Source of the DNA: Ruminococcus sp.
GTDB taxonomy: Bacteria; Bacillota; Clostridia; Oscillospirales; Ruminococcaceae
Assembly (NCBI GenBank): GCA_017519145.1
Contig: JAFWTA010000004.1
Span: 1-37,623 of the forward strand
Direction: 5' to 3'
DNA length: 37,623 bases
The position numbers were made by a program, and so were the translations under genes. Each line of letters opens with the position of its first letter. Position 1 is the stretch's first letter. Below are positions 16,226 to 24,351 of the stretch, piece after piece. The notes under the pieces are model-generated. The model saw only the letters and a program-made list of their open reading frames with translations, was not told the DNA's origin and made no database searches.

Positions 16226-17842
16226 TCAGTCTGTTGCCTGGAATATTCCTCTTACAAAGGTATAGAGATGTGCGTGGATAGAGTCATCGCCGTGGTGTCC
16301 GCCCTGAACAACGTGCCATACATGAGGAACTCCGTTCTTGTCAAAGTTGTTATGGTAGCCCTGAGGAGTGTCGAGTCTTACAACGTCGTCCTGTGTACCG
16401 CCTGTGATGAACAGGAGGTAAGGCTGATCCTCAGGATTGCTCCACTTGAATGCGCCCTGTGCGCCCGGAGCTGCACATATAGCGCCTACATAACCGAACT
16501 TGTCGCCGTGCTTCATTCCTATCTGGAGAGACTCGCGTCCGCCCATTGAGAAGCCTGTTACCGCAGTGTAGTCCCTGCCTGTCTTGACGCTGTACTTCTC
16601 CTCGATATGGGGCATGAGGCTGTCAACGATATCGTCAACGAAGTTGTCATAGCCCTCGTTGGAGCCCGGATCCGCAAAGCCTGTTGCGTCATTCATGGTT
16701 GCACTGGTGAATACGAAAGGCACTACAACGATCATATCCTTAGCCTCGCCCGAAGCTATGGCATTTCCGATTATCTGCTTTGTGTACATCTGACCGTTGC
16801 CCTGTGTTATCATACGGTTCTCGTTCTCGAAGAAGCCGTGGAGTATGTAGAGAACGGGGTACTCCTTGCTCTCGTCGTAGTCGGCAGGAAGCAGGATGTT
16901 ATAGGGCTTGTTCTTGTTTGCCTTCTTGGAGAAGTAGGTCTCCTTCTTGATAGTACCGTACTTTACTCCCGGCTTCTCGGTGTGTGAATCGGCAGGCTCG
17001 CTGTTCACTACCTGACTCTGCATGAGTTCTGTCAGCTCCTCGGTGGTGTACTTCTGCTGACCCGGGATAACAACAGGCTCGACTACAGGGAACTCCGTTA
17101 TCTTTGCCGCAACGAACTGCATGATGAGGATAGCGTCGTTGAGCTCGTAAACTCCGTTGCTGTCAGCGTCGGCAGCCTTGAGAGTCCTCTTGTCGGTTAT
17201 GCCGTTTATGAGTCCCTTACGGGCAGCCACGATATCAAGAGAGTCGATAACTCCGTCGTAGTTGATATCGCCCTTGTTCATCTTAACAGCAGCGGGGGGC
17301 TCCTCGATGGTCGTACCGCTCTTTGCGCCGACTATCTCGTCAACGTAGAAGCTGCAGGTGCCCTCCTCGGTCTCGATGTAGAGCTGGATGTCCTCTGCTC
17401 CCTCGGGAATGGTAAAATCATTGTTTTCCAGATGAGCCCATTCTCCCTTTTCGGCTTTCACTTCTGCTATCTTCGGATACTTTGCGGTACCTCCGTCATT
17501 ATATTGCAGAGTGAGGAAAAATGTCACGGGAGAGGAAGTATCCTCGGTCATTACATAAGCGCTGAAAGCATAGGACTGCCCTGCGCTGAATGCGGAGCCG
17601 AGACCTACTGTGGCACCGTTCCAGTTGGTTTCTCTGCCGCTGGTGTAGAGGGAAGCTTCTCCCGAGCGAGAGGTGCCCGAGACCACCTTAACTGACGCAG
17701 AACCGCGGCCCGTCCACTTTTCTGTGCCTTCTTCAAAGGTGCTGTGGAGAAGATAATCAGTATCCGCAGCGGTCACGGGTACTGATGCGACAGCTGAGAG
17801 GGACAGCGCTGCCGCTGTGATGAGTGGTAATATTTTTTTCAT
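16226..17842 (-). CDS. Secreted CBM-dockerin-CE1 esterase
   Basis: This is a predicted cellulosomal feruloyl or acetylxylan esterase that removes side groups from xylan outside the cell. The 538-residue protein has a signal peptide (1 to ~26) and a beta-sandwich carbohydrate-binding module resembling CBM22 (~28-170, with WTGRGSASV and GRETNWNGA). A central dockerin (~185-250) shows two calcium-binding repeats, GDINYDGVIDSLDI and ADADSNGVYELNDA. The C-terminal CE1 alpha/beta-hydrolase (~290-538) has nucleophile Ser432 in GFSMGG, a likely Asp485/486, and His516/517 in GGHHGD. The ATG at 17842 is chosen because AAAGGAGG precedes it and the signal peptide starts there. The dockerin would attach it to a scaffoldin cohesin, which is not in this window. 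Confidence 0.93.
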   Translation of the reverse strand: MKKILPLITAAALSLSAVASVPVTAADTDYLLHSTFEEGTEKWTGRGSASVKVVSGTSRSGEASLYTSGRETNWNGATVGLGSAFSAGQSYAFSAYVMTEDTSSPVTFFLTLQYNDGGTAKYPKIAEVKAEKGEWAHLENNDFTIPEGAEDIQLYIETEEGTCSFYVDEIVGAKSGTTIEEPPAAVKMNKGDINYDGVIDSLDIVAARKGLINGITDKRTLKAADADSNGVYELNDAILIMQFVAAKITEFPVVEPVVIPGQQKYTTEELTELMQSQVVNSEPADSHTEKPGVKYGTIKKETYFSKKANKNKPYNILLPADYDESKEYPVLYILHGFFENENRMITQGNGQMYTKQIIGNAIASGEAKDMIVVVPFVFTSATMNDATGFADPGSNEGYDNFVDDIVDSLMPHIEEKYSVKTGRDYTAVTGFSMGGRESLQIGMKHGDKFGYVGAICAAPGAQGAFKWSNPEDQPYLLFITGGTQDDVVRLDTPQGYHNNFDKNGVPHVWHVVQGGHHGDDSIHAHLYTFVRGIFQATD

Positions 17843-17897
17843 TTCCAATCCTCCTTTTATGTCTTTGTTAATAATAAAAGAACATATTATATACTGT

Positions 17898-17926
17898 TTT
17901 TTAACATATATTTTTTTATCCGTCAA
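17898..17926 (-). promoter_or_regulatory. Candidate promoter of the esterase gene
   Basis: On the minus strand TTGACG (17926-17921) and TAAAAA (17903-17898) are 17 nt apart, about 55 bp upstream of the start codon. A perfect TATAAT lies a few bases further downstream without a good -35 box. The rest of 17930-18090 is very A/T-rich and holds no gene I can support. Confidence 0.4.
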
Positions 17927-18094
17927 CCCACAAAACGCAGATTCGGTGCAAATGAGAATTTGTTTTTTTGCGTTATAATAATATGAATACTATTTTTGTG
18001 CTATTATAACATTTTGATGATATAGCGGTGATATTTTTATATTATCAGCAGTTTATGAACAGCACAATATATCAGTGTCATGAAATTACAACAA

Positions 18095-18125
18095 TGCCCC
18101 TGAGTGTTACAGAGCACTCAGGGGC
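18095..18125 (-). terminator. Terminator-like hairpin after the TetR gene
   Basis: Arms GCCCCTGAGTG and CACTCAGGGGC, the same stem as at 215, 7253 and 16155, lie 23 nt past the stop codon of the TetR gene. The minus-strand flank is ATTGTTGTAATTT. Confidence 0.7.
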
Positions 18126-18147
18126 AGAAATTTTATAACGTGACAGA

Positions 18148-18762
18148 TCAGTTCTTCGCTTTCTTCTCATGCTGCGAGATTATGAGCCTTATGGATTTGT
18201 ACAGATATGGCTTCAGCTCCACAAGGGAACACGGCTCCCTGTAAAGTATGACCGAATAGCAGGTGGAGCTCACCAGCTCGATTATCATGAACAGCATTAT
18301 CTCGGGATCGCGGAAGCCGTTTGGCGACTCCGACAGCATCTGATAGTACACCTCCGAGAAATTGATATCGTCCTCGGAAACAGGTGAGGTAATGGCGCTC
18401 TTGAATATGCCCCAGCTGAGATTTTTCGAGATGAATGTGAGCAGGGACTGATTATTGTTGAGCTGATTTATGATATTGTCGATTATCCTTATGAGCTTTT
18501 CCTCAAAGGGAAGATCGTTTATACTTTCGCCCAGTTCGCTGAGCGCGGTCTTGAAAAGCTGGCTGGACTTGTGGGACACAAGCTTGTTGCGGATATCATA
18601 CTTGTCCTTGAAATAAAGATAGAACGTGCCCTTTGCTACTCCTGCCTTGTTCACGATGTCGGTTATGGAAGTCTTGCTGAAGCCCTTTGTGGTAAAAAAT
18701 TCAAAAGCTGTTTTCAGCAGCGAATTTTCCTTCAGCTTTTTATTAAGGTCGACCTTTCCCAT
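18148..18762 (-). CDS. TetR-family transcriptional repressor
   Basis: The N-terminal ~60 residues form a TetR-type helix-turn-helix (ITDIVNKAGVAKGTFYLYFKDK). The C-terminal ~140 residues form the helical ligand-binding and dimerisation part, for which I recognise no ligand. The 204-residue length is standard. The gene is divergent from the MMPL exporter gene, and three copies of TGAC-N5-GTCA lie in the shared promoter region, so it probably represses the exporter operon and possibly itself until an effector binds. AGGAAAGG precedes the ATG. The signal is likely a compound that the exporter handles, but that is inference. Confidence 0.93.
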   Translation of the reverse strand: MGKVDLNKKLKENSLLKTAFEFFTTKGFSKTSITDIVNKAGVAKGTFYLYFKDKYDIRNKLVSHKSSQLFKTALSELGESINDLPFEEKLIRIIDNIINQLNNNQSLLTFISKNLSWGIFKSAITSPVSEDDINFSEVYYQMLSESPNGFRDPEIMLFMIIELVSSTCYSVILYREPCSLVELKPYLYKSIRLIISQHEKKAKN

Positions 18763-18843
18763 GTTTACACACCTTTCCTGAGGATGTACGGAGCGTCCCC
18801 CACCGTTCCTTTATTCTTTCCGCTTTGTAGTTACATCATAATT

Positions 18844-18872
18844 ATTATAGCCCGAAAAATCGGCTCTGTCAA
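18844..18872 (-). promoter_or_regulatory. Sigma-A promoter of the TetR gene
   Basis: On the minus strand TTGACA (18872-18867) and TATAAT (18849-18844) are both consensus and 17 nt apart. The nearest operator copy lies just upstream of the -35 box at 18884-18896. Confidence 0.9.
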
Positions 18873-18883
18873 GGCTGTAAAAT

Positions 18884-18983
18884 TGACCAACCGTCAGCCC
18901 TGACAAAAGAGAAATTTGTGCAGGCATACAAAAATATGACCGAAAGTCATTTTTCTTGCTCCGTTGCAGTTGACTAACGGTCA
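18884..18983. promoter_or_regulatory. Three TetR operator candidates (TGAC-N5-GTCA)
   Basis: Three 13-bp palindromes share the pattern TGAC-N5-GTCA, at 18884-18896 (TGACCAACCGTCA), 18937-18949 (TGACCGAAAGTCA) and 18971-18983 (TGACTAACGGTCA). The third overlaps the -35 box of the exporter promoter. Centres are 53 and 34 bp apart. The repeats are seen directly; binding by the adjacent TetR protein is inferred from position. Confidence 0.85.
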
Positions 18984-18998
18984 TTTTTGTAATATACT
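18970..18998 (+). promoter_or_regulatory. Sigma-A promoter of the exporter operon
   Basis: TTGACT (18970-18975) and TATACT (18993-18998) are 17 nt apart. The -35 box lies inside the third TGAC-N5-GTCA operator, so repressor binding should exclude RNA polymerase. The transcript would start near 19006. Confidence 0.88.
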
Positions 18999-19016
18999 AA
19001 GGTATAACAAGTAAAA

Positions 19017-19170
19017 CGGACGCATATTGAACGTCCGCAGCAGACTGTGTGTATCTGTTTATTCCCGACAGATCAGCCCATTTTTCTCCTAAAGGTATAT
19101 ATCGGCTGTCCTTACGCTTCCTACGGGGACAGTCTCCTGCACAGAGCTGCGGACCTTCAATATGCGCCCG
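19017..19170 (+). ncRNA. Large structured 5' leader of the exporter gene
   Basis: A long-range stem pairs 19017-19041 with 19146-19170: 23 of 25 positions pair, with one A-C and one C-C mismatch. Inside it, AGACTGT (19042-19048) pairs with ACAGTCT (19129-19135), and ATCTGT (19053-19058) pairs with ACAGAT (19068-19073). CAGCC and GGCTG can also form a helix. The 5' strand can instead fold on itself as GGACG ... CGTCC (19018-19036), which would exclude the long stem. Such alternative folds are typical of riboswitch-like leaders. I recognise no known class. The stem ends 27 nt before the start codon. Confidence 0.7.
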
Positions 19171-19196
19171 TCAAAATGATAAGAAGGGATGATAAG

Positions 19197-21305
19197 ATGC
19201 TTAAATTCGGTGAATGGATAGCTAAACACAGAGTACTGATACTCATTATCGCAGTGCTCCTGCTTATTCCTTCGGCTATAGGTTATATCAACACCCGTGT
19301 GAACTACGATATACTCTCCTATCTGCCAAAGGACATAAATACCATGACAGGTCAGGATATACTCAAGGAGGACTTCGGTCAGGGCGGCTTCTCTCTGGTA
19401 ATGGTGGAGGGAATGAGCGACAAGGACGTGGCTGAGACTGCCGACAAGATATCGGCGATAGACCATGTTTCCGACGTGATCTGCTATCAGTCCATGACGG
19501 ACTGCAAGATCCCCATGGAGATACTCCCCGAGAATATCTATGATTTCTTCAACAAGGGCGACACCACCATGATGGCGGTATTCTTCGATGATACCACCTC
19601 GGGCGACGGAACTCTCGCAGCTGTTGAGGAGATGAGGAACATCACCTCGAAGCAGTGCTTCATCAGCGGTATGTCCGCCATCACTCTCGACATGAAGAAC
19701 CTGACTCAGAGCGAGACCCTCATCTATGCGGTCATCGCCGTTATCCTCACAAGCATAGTCCTTACAGTGACTATGGACTCCTTCCTCATTCCCGTATTCT
19801 TCATGCTCAGCATCGGCTTTGCGGTAGTGTGGAATCTCGGCTCCAACATTGCTCTCGGCGAGATATCCTTTATCACACAGGCTCTGGCAATGGTGCTCCA
19901 GCTGGGCGTCACCATGGACTACTCCATCTTCCTGTGGCACAGCTACAAGGAGCAGCTCACTCACTTCCCCGACAGCAAGCAGGAGGCTATGGCACACGCC
20001 ATAGCAGCAACTATAACCTCCGTTGTGGGAAGCTCCTTCACCACAGTTGCAGGATTCCTTGCAATGTGCTTCATGACCTTCACACTTGGTCTTGATCTCG
20101 GAATAGTTATGGCAAAGGGCGTTGTATGCGGCGTTATCTCCTGCGTAACAGTGCTCCCCTCAATGATACTCATATTCGAGAAGGCTATCGCAAAGACATC
20201 TCACAGGGACTTCCTTCCCTCATTCAGCCGCACCTCGTCTTTCATCGTAAAGCACTCATGGGTATTCCTTACACTGGGAATAGTCCTGCTTATACCTGCG
20301 GTCTTCGGCAACAACCACTACGATGTTTACTACAAGCTGGACAGTACTCTCCCCAAGACCCTTGACAGCGTTATCGCCAACACCAAGCTGGCTGAGGAGT
20401 ACAACATGAACAGCACCCACATCCTCATGGTGGACTCCCATATGAGCGCAAAAGACGCCGACAAGATGCTCGGCGAGATGAAGAAGGTTGACGGCGTTCA
20501 GTTCGCCGCAGGCTTCAATTCACTGGTGGGACCTGCTGTCCCCGAGGAGGCTGTTCCCGAGGAGATAAAGAGCATCCTCAAGAGCGATAAGTGGCAGATA
20601 ATGCTGATAGGCTCGGAATACGAGGTAGCCTCCGACGAGGTAAACGAGCAAGTCTCAGAGCTGAACACCATTGCTCAGAGGTATGATCCCGAGGCTATGC
20701 TCATCGGTGAGGCGCCTGCCACAAAGGACCTCATCACCATCACCGACAGGGACTTCAAAATAGTGAACTTCCTGTCCATCGCGGCTATATTCCTTATCAT
20801 AGCCTTTACATTCAAGTCGGTAACACTTCCCGTGATACTGGTCTCGGTAATAGAGCTGGCTATCATGATAAATCTGGGCGCTGCCTACTACACAGGCTCA
20901 AGGCTGTCATTCATCGCTCCTATCGTTATAGGAACCATACAGCTGGGCGCAACAGTTGACTACGCGATACTCATGACCACAAGATACCGCACCGAAAGAA
21001 GCAGCGGTCAGACCAAGAAAAACGCTATCGGCATCGCCCTCAGCACCTCCATAAAATCGGTCATCACCTCGGCACTGGGCTTCTTCGCCGCAACTGTGGG
21101 CGTTGCCCTCTACTCCGACATCGGTCTTATCTCGGAGCTGTGTATGCTTCTTGCAAGAGGCGCTCTCATCTCCATGGTGATAGTTATAACCGTGCTGCCC
21201 TCGATGTTCATGGTATTCGACAAGCTCATTTGCAGGACCAGCGCAGGATTTTCGCCTAAAAGAAAGGCGCATGGCAAGCGCCGCCATATTTTCGGAACAG
21301 TGTGA
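19197..21305 (+). CDS. MMPL/RND-family exporter
   Basis: This is a proton-driven MMPL-type RND transporter of the cytoplasmic membrane. The 702-residue protein has two similar halves, each with one membrane helix, a large extracytoplasmic loop (~40-165 and ~390-530), and a five-to-six-helix bundle; each bundle includes an MDYSIFLWH or VDYAILMTT segment equivalent to RND helix 4. The ATG at 19197 is chosen because the hydrophobic N-terminus (FGEWIAKHRVLILIIAVLL) follows it closely and a GGGAT site precedes it; upstream in-frame codons fall within the structured leader. It is followed after 18 nt by the LxxG-repeat protein gene. The cargo is unknown; lipids or hydrophobic toxic compounds are typical for the family. 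Confidence 0.92.
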   Translation: MLKFGEWIAKHRVLILIIAVLLLIPSAIGYINTRVNYDILSYLPKDINTMTGQDILKEDFGQGGFSLVMVEGMSDKDVAETADKISAIDHVSDVICYQSMTDCKIPMEILPENIYDFFNKGDTTMMAVFFDDTTSGDGTLAAVEEMRNITSKQCFISGMSAITLDMKNLTQSETLIYAVIAVILTSIVLTVTMDSFLIPVFFMLSIGFAVVWNLGSNIALGEISFITQALAMVLQLGVTMDYSIFLWHSYKEQLTHFPDSKQEAMAHAIAATITSVVGSSFTTVAGFLAMCFMTFTLGLDLGIVMAKGVVCGVISCVTVLPSMILIFEKAIAKTSHRDFLPSFSRTSSFIVKHSWVFLTLGIVLLIPAVFGNNHYDVYYKLDSTLPKTLDSVIANTKLAEEYNMNSTHILMVDSHMSAKDADKMLGEMKKVDGVQFAAGFNSLVGPAVPEEAVPEEIKSILKSDKWQIMLIGSEYEVASDEVNEQVSELNTIAQRYDPEAMLIGEAPATKDLITITDRDFKIVNFLSIAAIFLIIAFTFKSVTLPVILVSVIELAIMINLGAAYYTGSRLSFIAPIVIGTIQLGATVDYAILMTTRYRTERSSGQTKKNAIGIALSTSIKSVITSALGFFAATVGVALYSDIGLISELCMLLARGALISMVIVITVLPSMFMVFDKLICRTSAGFSPKRKAHGKRRHIFGTV

Positions 21306-21323
21306 TATAAAGGAGAGATAGAT

Positions 21324-24044
21324 ATGAAAAAGATCAACAAGATCCTGACAGCTCTGGTGGCAGCGGCTGTTTCCGCAGGTGCCACAGGCTCCATCGCTTA
21401 CGCAAAGAACAGCGGCAGAAGCACAGCAGCTCCCAGAAAGTCCGCAAAGACATCAGCCGACAGCGAAGCTGTCTCAAGGCAGAGCAATGGCGAGAACGCC
21501 TATAAGGACGAGACAGTTTACGTCCTCTGCAACAGCGACTCTTCGGTGAAGAACGTGGTAGTCAGCGACTGGCTGAAAAATTCTCCCGCTCTGGTGAATA
21601 TCTCCGATATCTCCGATCTGAGCAATATCGTCAACGTAAAGGGCGACGAGGAATTCGAGCTCAGCGGCGAGACCCTCAGCTGGGAGGCTGACGGCAGCGA
21701 TATCTACTACAAGGGCAATTCCGACAAGGAGCTCCCCGTGGACGTTACCATGGAGTACTTCCTTGACGGCAAGAAAGTAACTCCCGAGAATATCAAGGGC
21801 AAGAGCGGACACCTCGTTATCCGCTGGACATACAAGAACAATCAGAAAGTTACAAAGAATATAGGCGGCGAGAACAAGGAGCTGTATGTTCCTTTCATGG
21901 CTGCCAGTGCCGCTGTACTCAGCACGGACAAATACATAAATGTTGAGGTCACCAACGGCAAGGTCATTTCAGACGGCTCAAAGCTCATCGCTGTGGGCAT
22001 GGCATTCCCGGGGCTGGGCGAAAGTCTGGCTCTTGACAAGATCGAGGGCATGAGCATAGAAGTCCCCGAAAGCTTCGAGATATCCGCAGATGTTACGGAT
22101 TTTGAGATGAATACCTCGGTGACAGTAGTCTCCAACGAGATATTCTCACAGCTTGACGTTGACAACGCTGCCGACTTCGGCGACCTGAAGGATAAGCTTA
22201 AAGAGCTCAGTGACGGTGCGGAGAAGCTCTCCGACGGCACAGCGGCTCTCTATGACGGCATAAAGCAGCTCTCGGGCGGTGCAGGAGACCTTACAGACGG
22301 TATCGACAAGCTCCTTGCAGGCTCTCTGGAGCTGAAAAACGGCGCGTCAGAGCTTGACAGCGGCGCAAAGAAAATAACCGACGGCGCAAAGACTCTCTCA
22401 GACTCCACAGGCACATTCGCAAGCGGTCTTGGCAGCGCTAAGGACGGCTCCGCACAGCTGAAAGACGGTCTTGGACAGGTCAGCAGCGGCGCTTCCGACT
22501 TAGCTGACGGTCTGGGCAGCGCTAAGGAGGGCTCATCGGCACTGGTGGGCGGCTTCTCACAGGTGACCGCAGGCGCTGACGCTCTCAGCAGCGGACTCAA
22601 GGACGCAAAGGCAGGCTCAGACGCTCTTACCGCAGGCTTCAAGCAGGTGGACGATGGCGCAGCTGCTCTCACAGCAGGCGCAGGTACGCTCTCGGGCGGC
22701 GTCGGAGCTCTCACAGACGGCAGCAAGCAGGTAAAGGATGGCTCAGCTCAGCTGTCACAGGGCGCAGCTGCTCTCAGCGACGGTGCCGCACAGCTCAGCA
22801 CTTCCGCAGGACAGCTCTCGGAGGGCATTGCATCCGCAAAGACAGGAGCTGACGCCCTTGCAGAGGGTATCGGCTCGGCTAAGACAGGTGCAGACCAGCT
22901 GGCAGGCGGCGCGGCAGCCCTTACGGACGGAGCTTCACAGCTGGGCGCAGGAATAGCTCAGGCAGGGGCTTCCCTTGATACCACAATAGCCGCTAACGAG
23001 CAGGCTCTCGCGGCATTGCAGGCATTATACCAGCAGTCTCCCTCACAGGAGCTTGCTGTTGCGATAGGAACATTACAGCAGACCATCGACGGTCAGAAGC
23101 AGATATCAGCCTCTATGGCTGAGGGCGGACAGCTCAGTGCAGGTGCAGCCTCCGTACAGGCAGGAGCACAGCAGCTCTCAGGCGGTCTTGGACAGCTCAG
23201 TGCAGGTCTGGAGACCGCACAGAACGGCTCGGCTGCCTTACAGAGCGGCCTCGGCACTCTCAACGAGGGCGGAAAGGCTCTTTCCGCAGGAGCACAGCAG
23301 CTCTCGGGCTCTACCGCACAGCTTTCAAAGGGCGCCGCAGACCTCAACACGGGTGCAGCTGCTCTCGACACAGGCATAGGCACTCTCGCAGGGGGCAGCA
23401 CTGAGCTCATCGGCGGTCTGGACTCCCTCGTAAAGGGGCTCACACAGCTCAGCAGCGGCAACGCTTCACTGAATGACGGCCTCGGAAAGCTCTCAGTCGG
23501 TGCAGTTGACCTGACAGGCGGTCTCGGACAGCTCTCAGACGGTGCTTCTGCACTGGACAGCGGTCTTGCTCAGCTCTCGCAGGGCTCACTCACTCTGAAC
23601 GGCGGTCTTGGACAGCTCTCAGACGGCGCTGCAACTCTGGACGGCGGTCTTGCTCAGCTTTACGGCGGAAGCACTCAGCTTTCGGGCGGCGCAAAGACTC
23701 TCTATGACTCACTGAAACAGCTCAGCGCAGGTGCAGCAAAGCTTTCGGGCGGCTCGGGAGAGCTCTACAACGGCATAGGCACTCTCAGCTCGGGCAGTAC
23801 CGAGCTCATAGGCGGCGCAGGCAAGCTTGAAAGCGGCGCAAAGGAGCTCAACGACGGCATGATAAAGTTCAACGACGAGGGCATTTCCGTGCTCACGGGA
23901 GCCGTTGACAAGAACCTCCCCGAGGTCATCGACACTCTCAAGGCTCTCAGGGACGCTTCCCGCGATTACAACAGCTATTCGGGCATTTCCGATAAAATGG
24001 ACGGCAGCGTGAAGTTCATCTATCTCGTTGACGGTACAAAATAA
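21324..24044 (+). CDS. Secreted LxxG heptad-repeat protein, YhgE/Pip-like partner of the exporter
   Basis: The 906-residue protein begins with a signal peptide (~1-27). A conserved-looking N-terminal domain (~60-285) follows. Residues ~290-845 then consist of dozens of seven-residue repeats of the kind L-S-x-G-x-x-x and L-x-D-G, the same heptad type as in YhgE/Pip proteins and related RND-associated proteins. It ends in a short non-repetitive domain without a clear membrane anchor. AAGGAGAG precedes the ATG, 18 nt after the exporter gene. By position it may be an extracytoplasmic helical tube or adaptor extending the exporter through the thick cell wall; that function is inference. The repetitive DNA may vary in copy number between strains. 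Confidence 0.85.
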   Translation: MKKINKILTALVAAAVSAGATGSIAYAKNSGRSTAAPRKSAKTSADSEAVSRQSNGENAYKDETVYVLCNSDSSVKNVVVSDWLKNSPALVNISDISDLSNIVNVKGDEEFELSGETLSWEADGSDIYYKGNSDKELPVDVTMEYFLDGKKVTPENIKGKSGHLVIRWTYKNNQKVTKNIGGENKELYVPFMAASAAVLSTDKYINVEVTNGKVISDGSKLIAVGMAFPGLGESLALDKIEGMSIEVPESFEISADVTDFEMNTSVTVVSNEIFSQLDVDNAADFGDLKDKLKELSDGAEKLSDGTAALYDGIKQLSGGAGDLTDGIDKLLAGSLELKNGASELDSGAKKITDGAKTLSDSTGTFASGLGSAKDGSAQLKDGLGQVSSGASDLADGLGSAKEGSSALVGGFSQVTAGADALSSGLKDAKAGSDALTAGFKQVDDGAAALTAGAGTLSGGVGALTDGSKQVKDGSAQLSQGAAALSDGAAQLSTSAGQLSEGIASAKTGADALAEGIGSAKTGADQLAGGAAALTDGASQLGAGIAQAGASLDTTIAANEQALAALQALYQQSPSQELAVAIGTLQQTIDGQKQISASMAEGGQLSAGAASVQAGAQQLSGGLGQLSAGLETAQNGSAALQSGLGTLNEGGKALSAGAQQLSGSTAQLSKGAADLNTGAAALDTGIGTLAGGSTELIGGLDSLVKGLTQLSSGNASLNDGLGKLSVGAVDLTGGLGQLSDGASALDSGLAQLSQGSLTLNGGLGQLSDGAATLDGGLAQLYGGSTQLSGGAKTLYDSLKQLSAGAAKLSGGSGELYNGIGTLSSGSTELIGGAGKLESGAKELNDGMIKFNDEGISVLTGAVDKNLPEVIDTLKALRDASRDYNSYSGISDKMDGSVKFIYLVDGTK

Positions 24045-24066
24045 ACCGACGCTGATATAAAAATTC

Positions 24067-24112
24067 AAGCCATAGTATTTCTGATGTGTGATCGGAAGTA
24101 CTATGGCTTTTC
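24067..24112 (+). terminator. Rho-independent terminator after the exporter operon
   Basis: Arms AAGCCATAGTA (24067-24077) and TACTATGGCTT (24099-24109) are followed by TTCTG, 22 nt after the LxxG-protein stop codon. Confidence 0.8.
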
Positions 24113-24145
24113 TGTTGACAGGTTTACGCCATTAGCTTTTACCAT

Positions 24146-24164
24146 AATGTAGGGGACGGCGTCC
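24146..24164. repeat. GTAGGGGACG-family repeat fragment
   Basis: AATGTAGGGGACGGCGTCC matches the minus-strand form of the copy at 135-164 and the copy near 37379. Confidence 0.5.
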
Positions 24165-24200
24165 TCTCTCCATTCTCAATTTCAGCATATGCGTTATTTT

Positions 24201-24229
24201 TTGACATCTCTCCCCTCTTGCTGTATAAT
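24201..24229 (+). promoter_or_regulatory. Sigma-A promoter of the sigma-factor operon
   Basis: TTGACA (24201-24206) and TATAAT (24224-24229) are both consensus and separated by 17 nt. They provide a housekeeping promoter for the sigma/anti-sigma pair. Confidence 0.88.
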
Positions 24230-24262
24230 AGTATGGCGGACTGAAAAATTTTTTCAGAAAAG

Positions 24263-24291
24263 TGAAACCTTTCCCGCCGCAGATGTGTATT
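24263..24291 (+). promoter_or_regulatory. Candidate ECF-type autoregulatory promoter
   Basis: TGAAACC at 24263-24269 resembles the -35 element of many ECF sigma promoters, with GTGTATTA about 16 nt downstream as a possible -10 element. It lies between the housekeeping promoter and the sigma gene, as expected for positive autoregulation. The -10 match is weak. Confidence 0.4.
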
Positions 24292-24351
24292 ATGAGTGTA
24301 AAGGTCCTGACGACATCCCACGAAACGTTTCTAAAAGGAAGACAGAAAGCT

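Noticed and set aside
21842-22726. Long antisense frames opposite the LxxG-repeat gene
   Set aside because: They arise from the periodic codon pattern of the repeat gene and show only Ser/Pro/Ala-rich low complexity.
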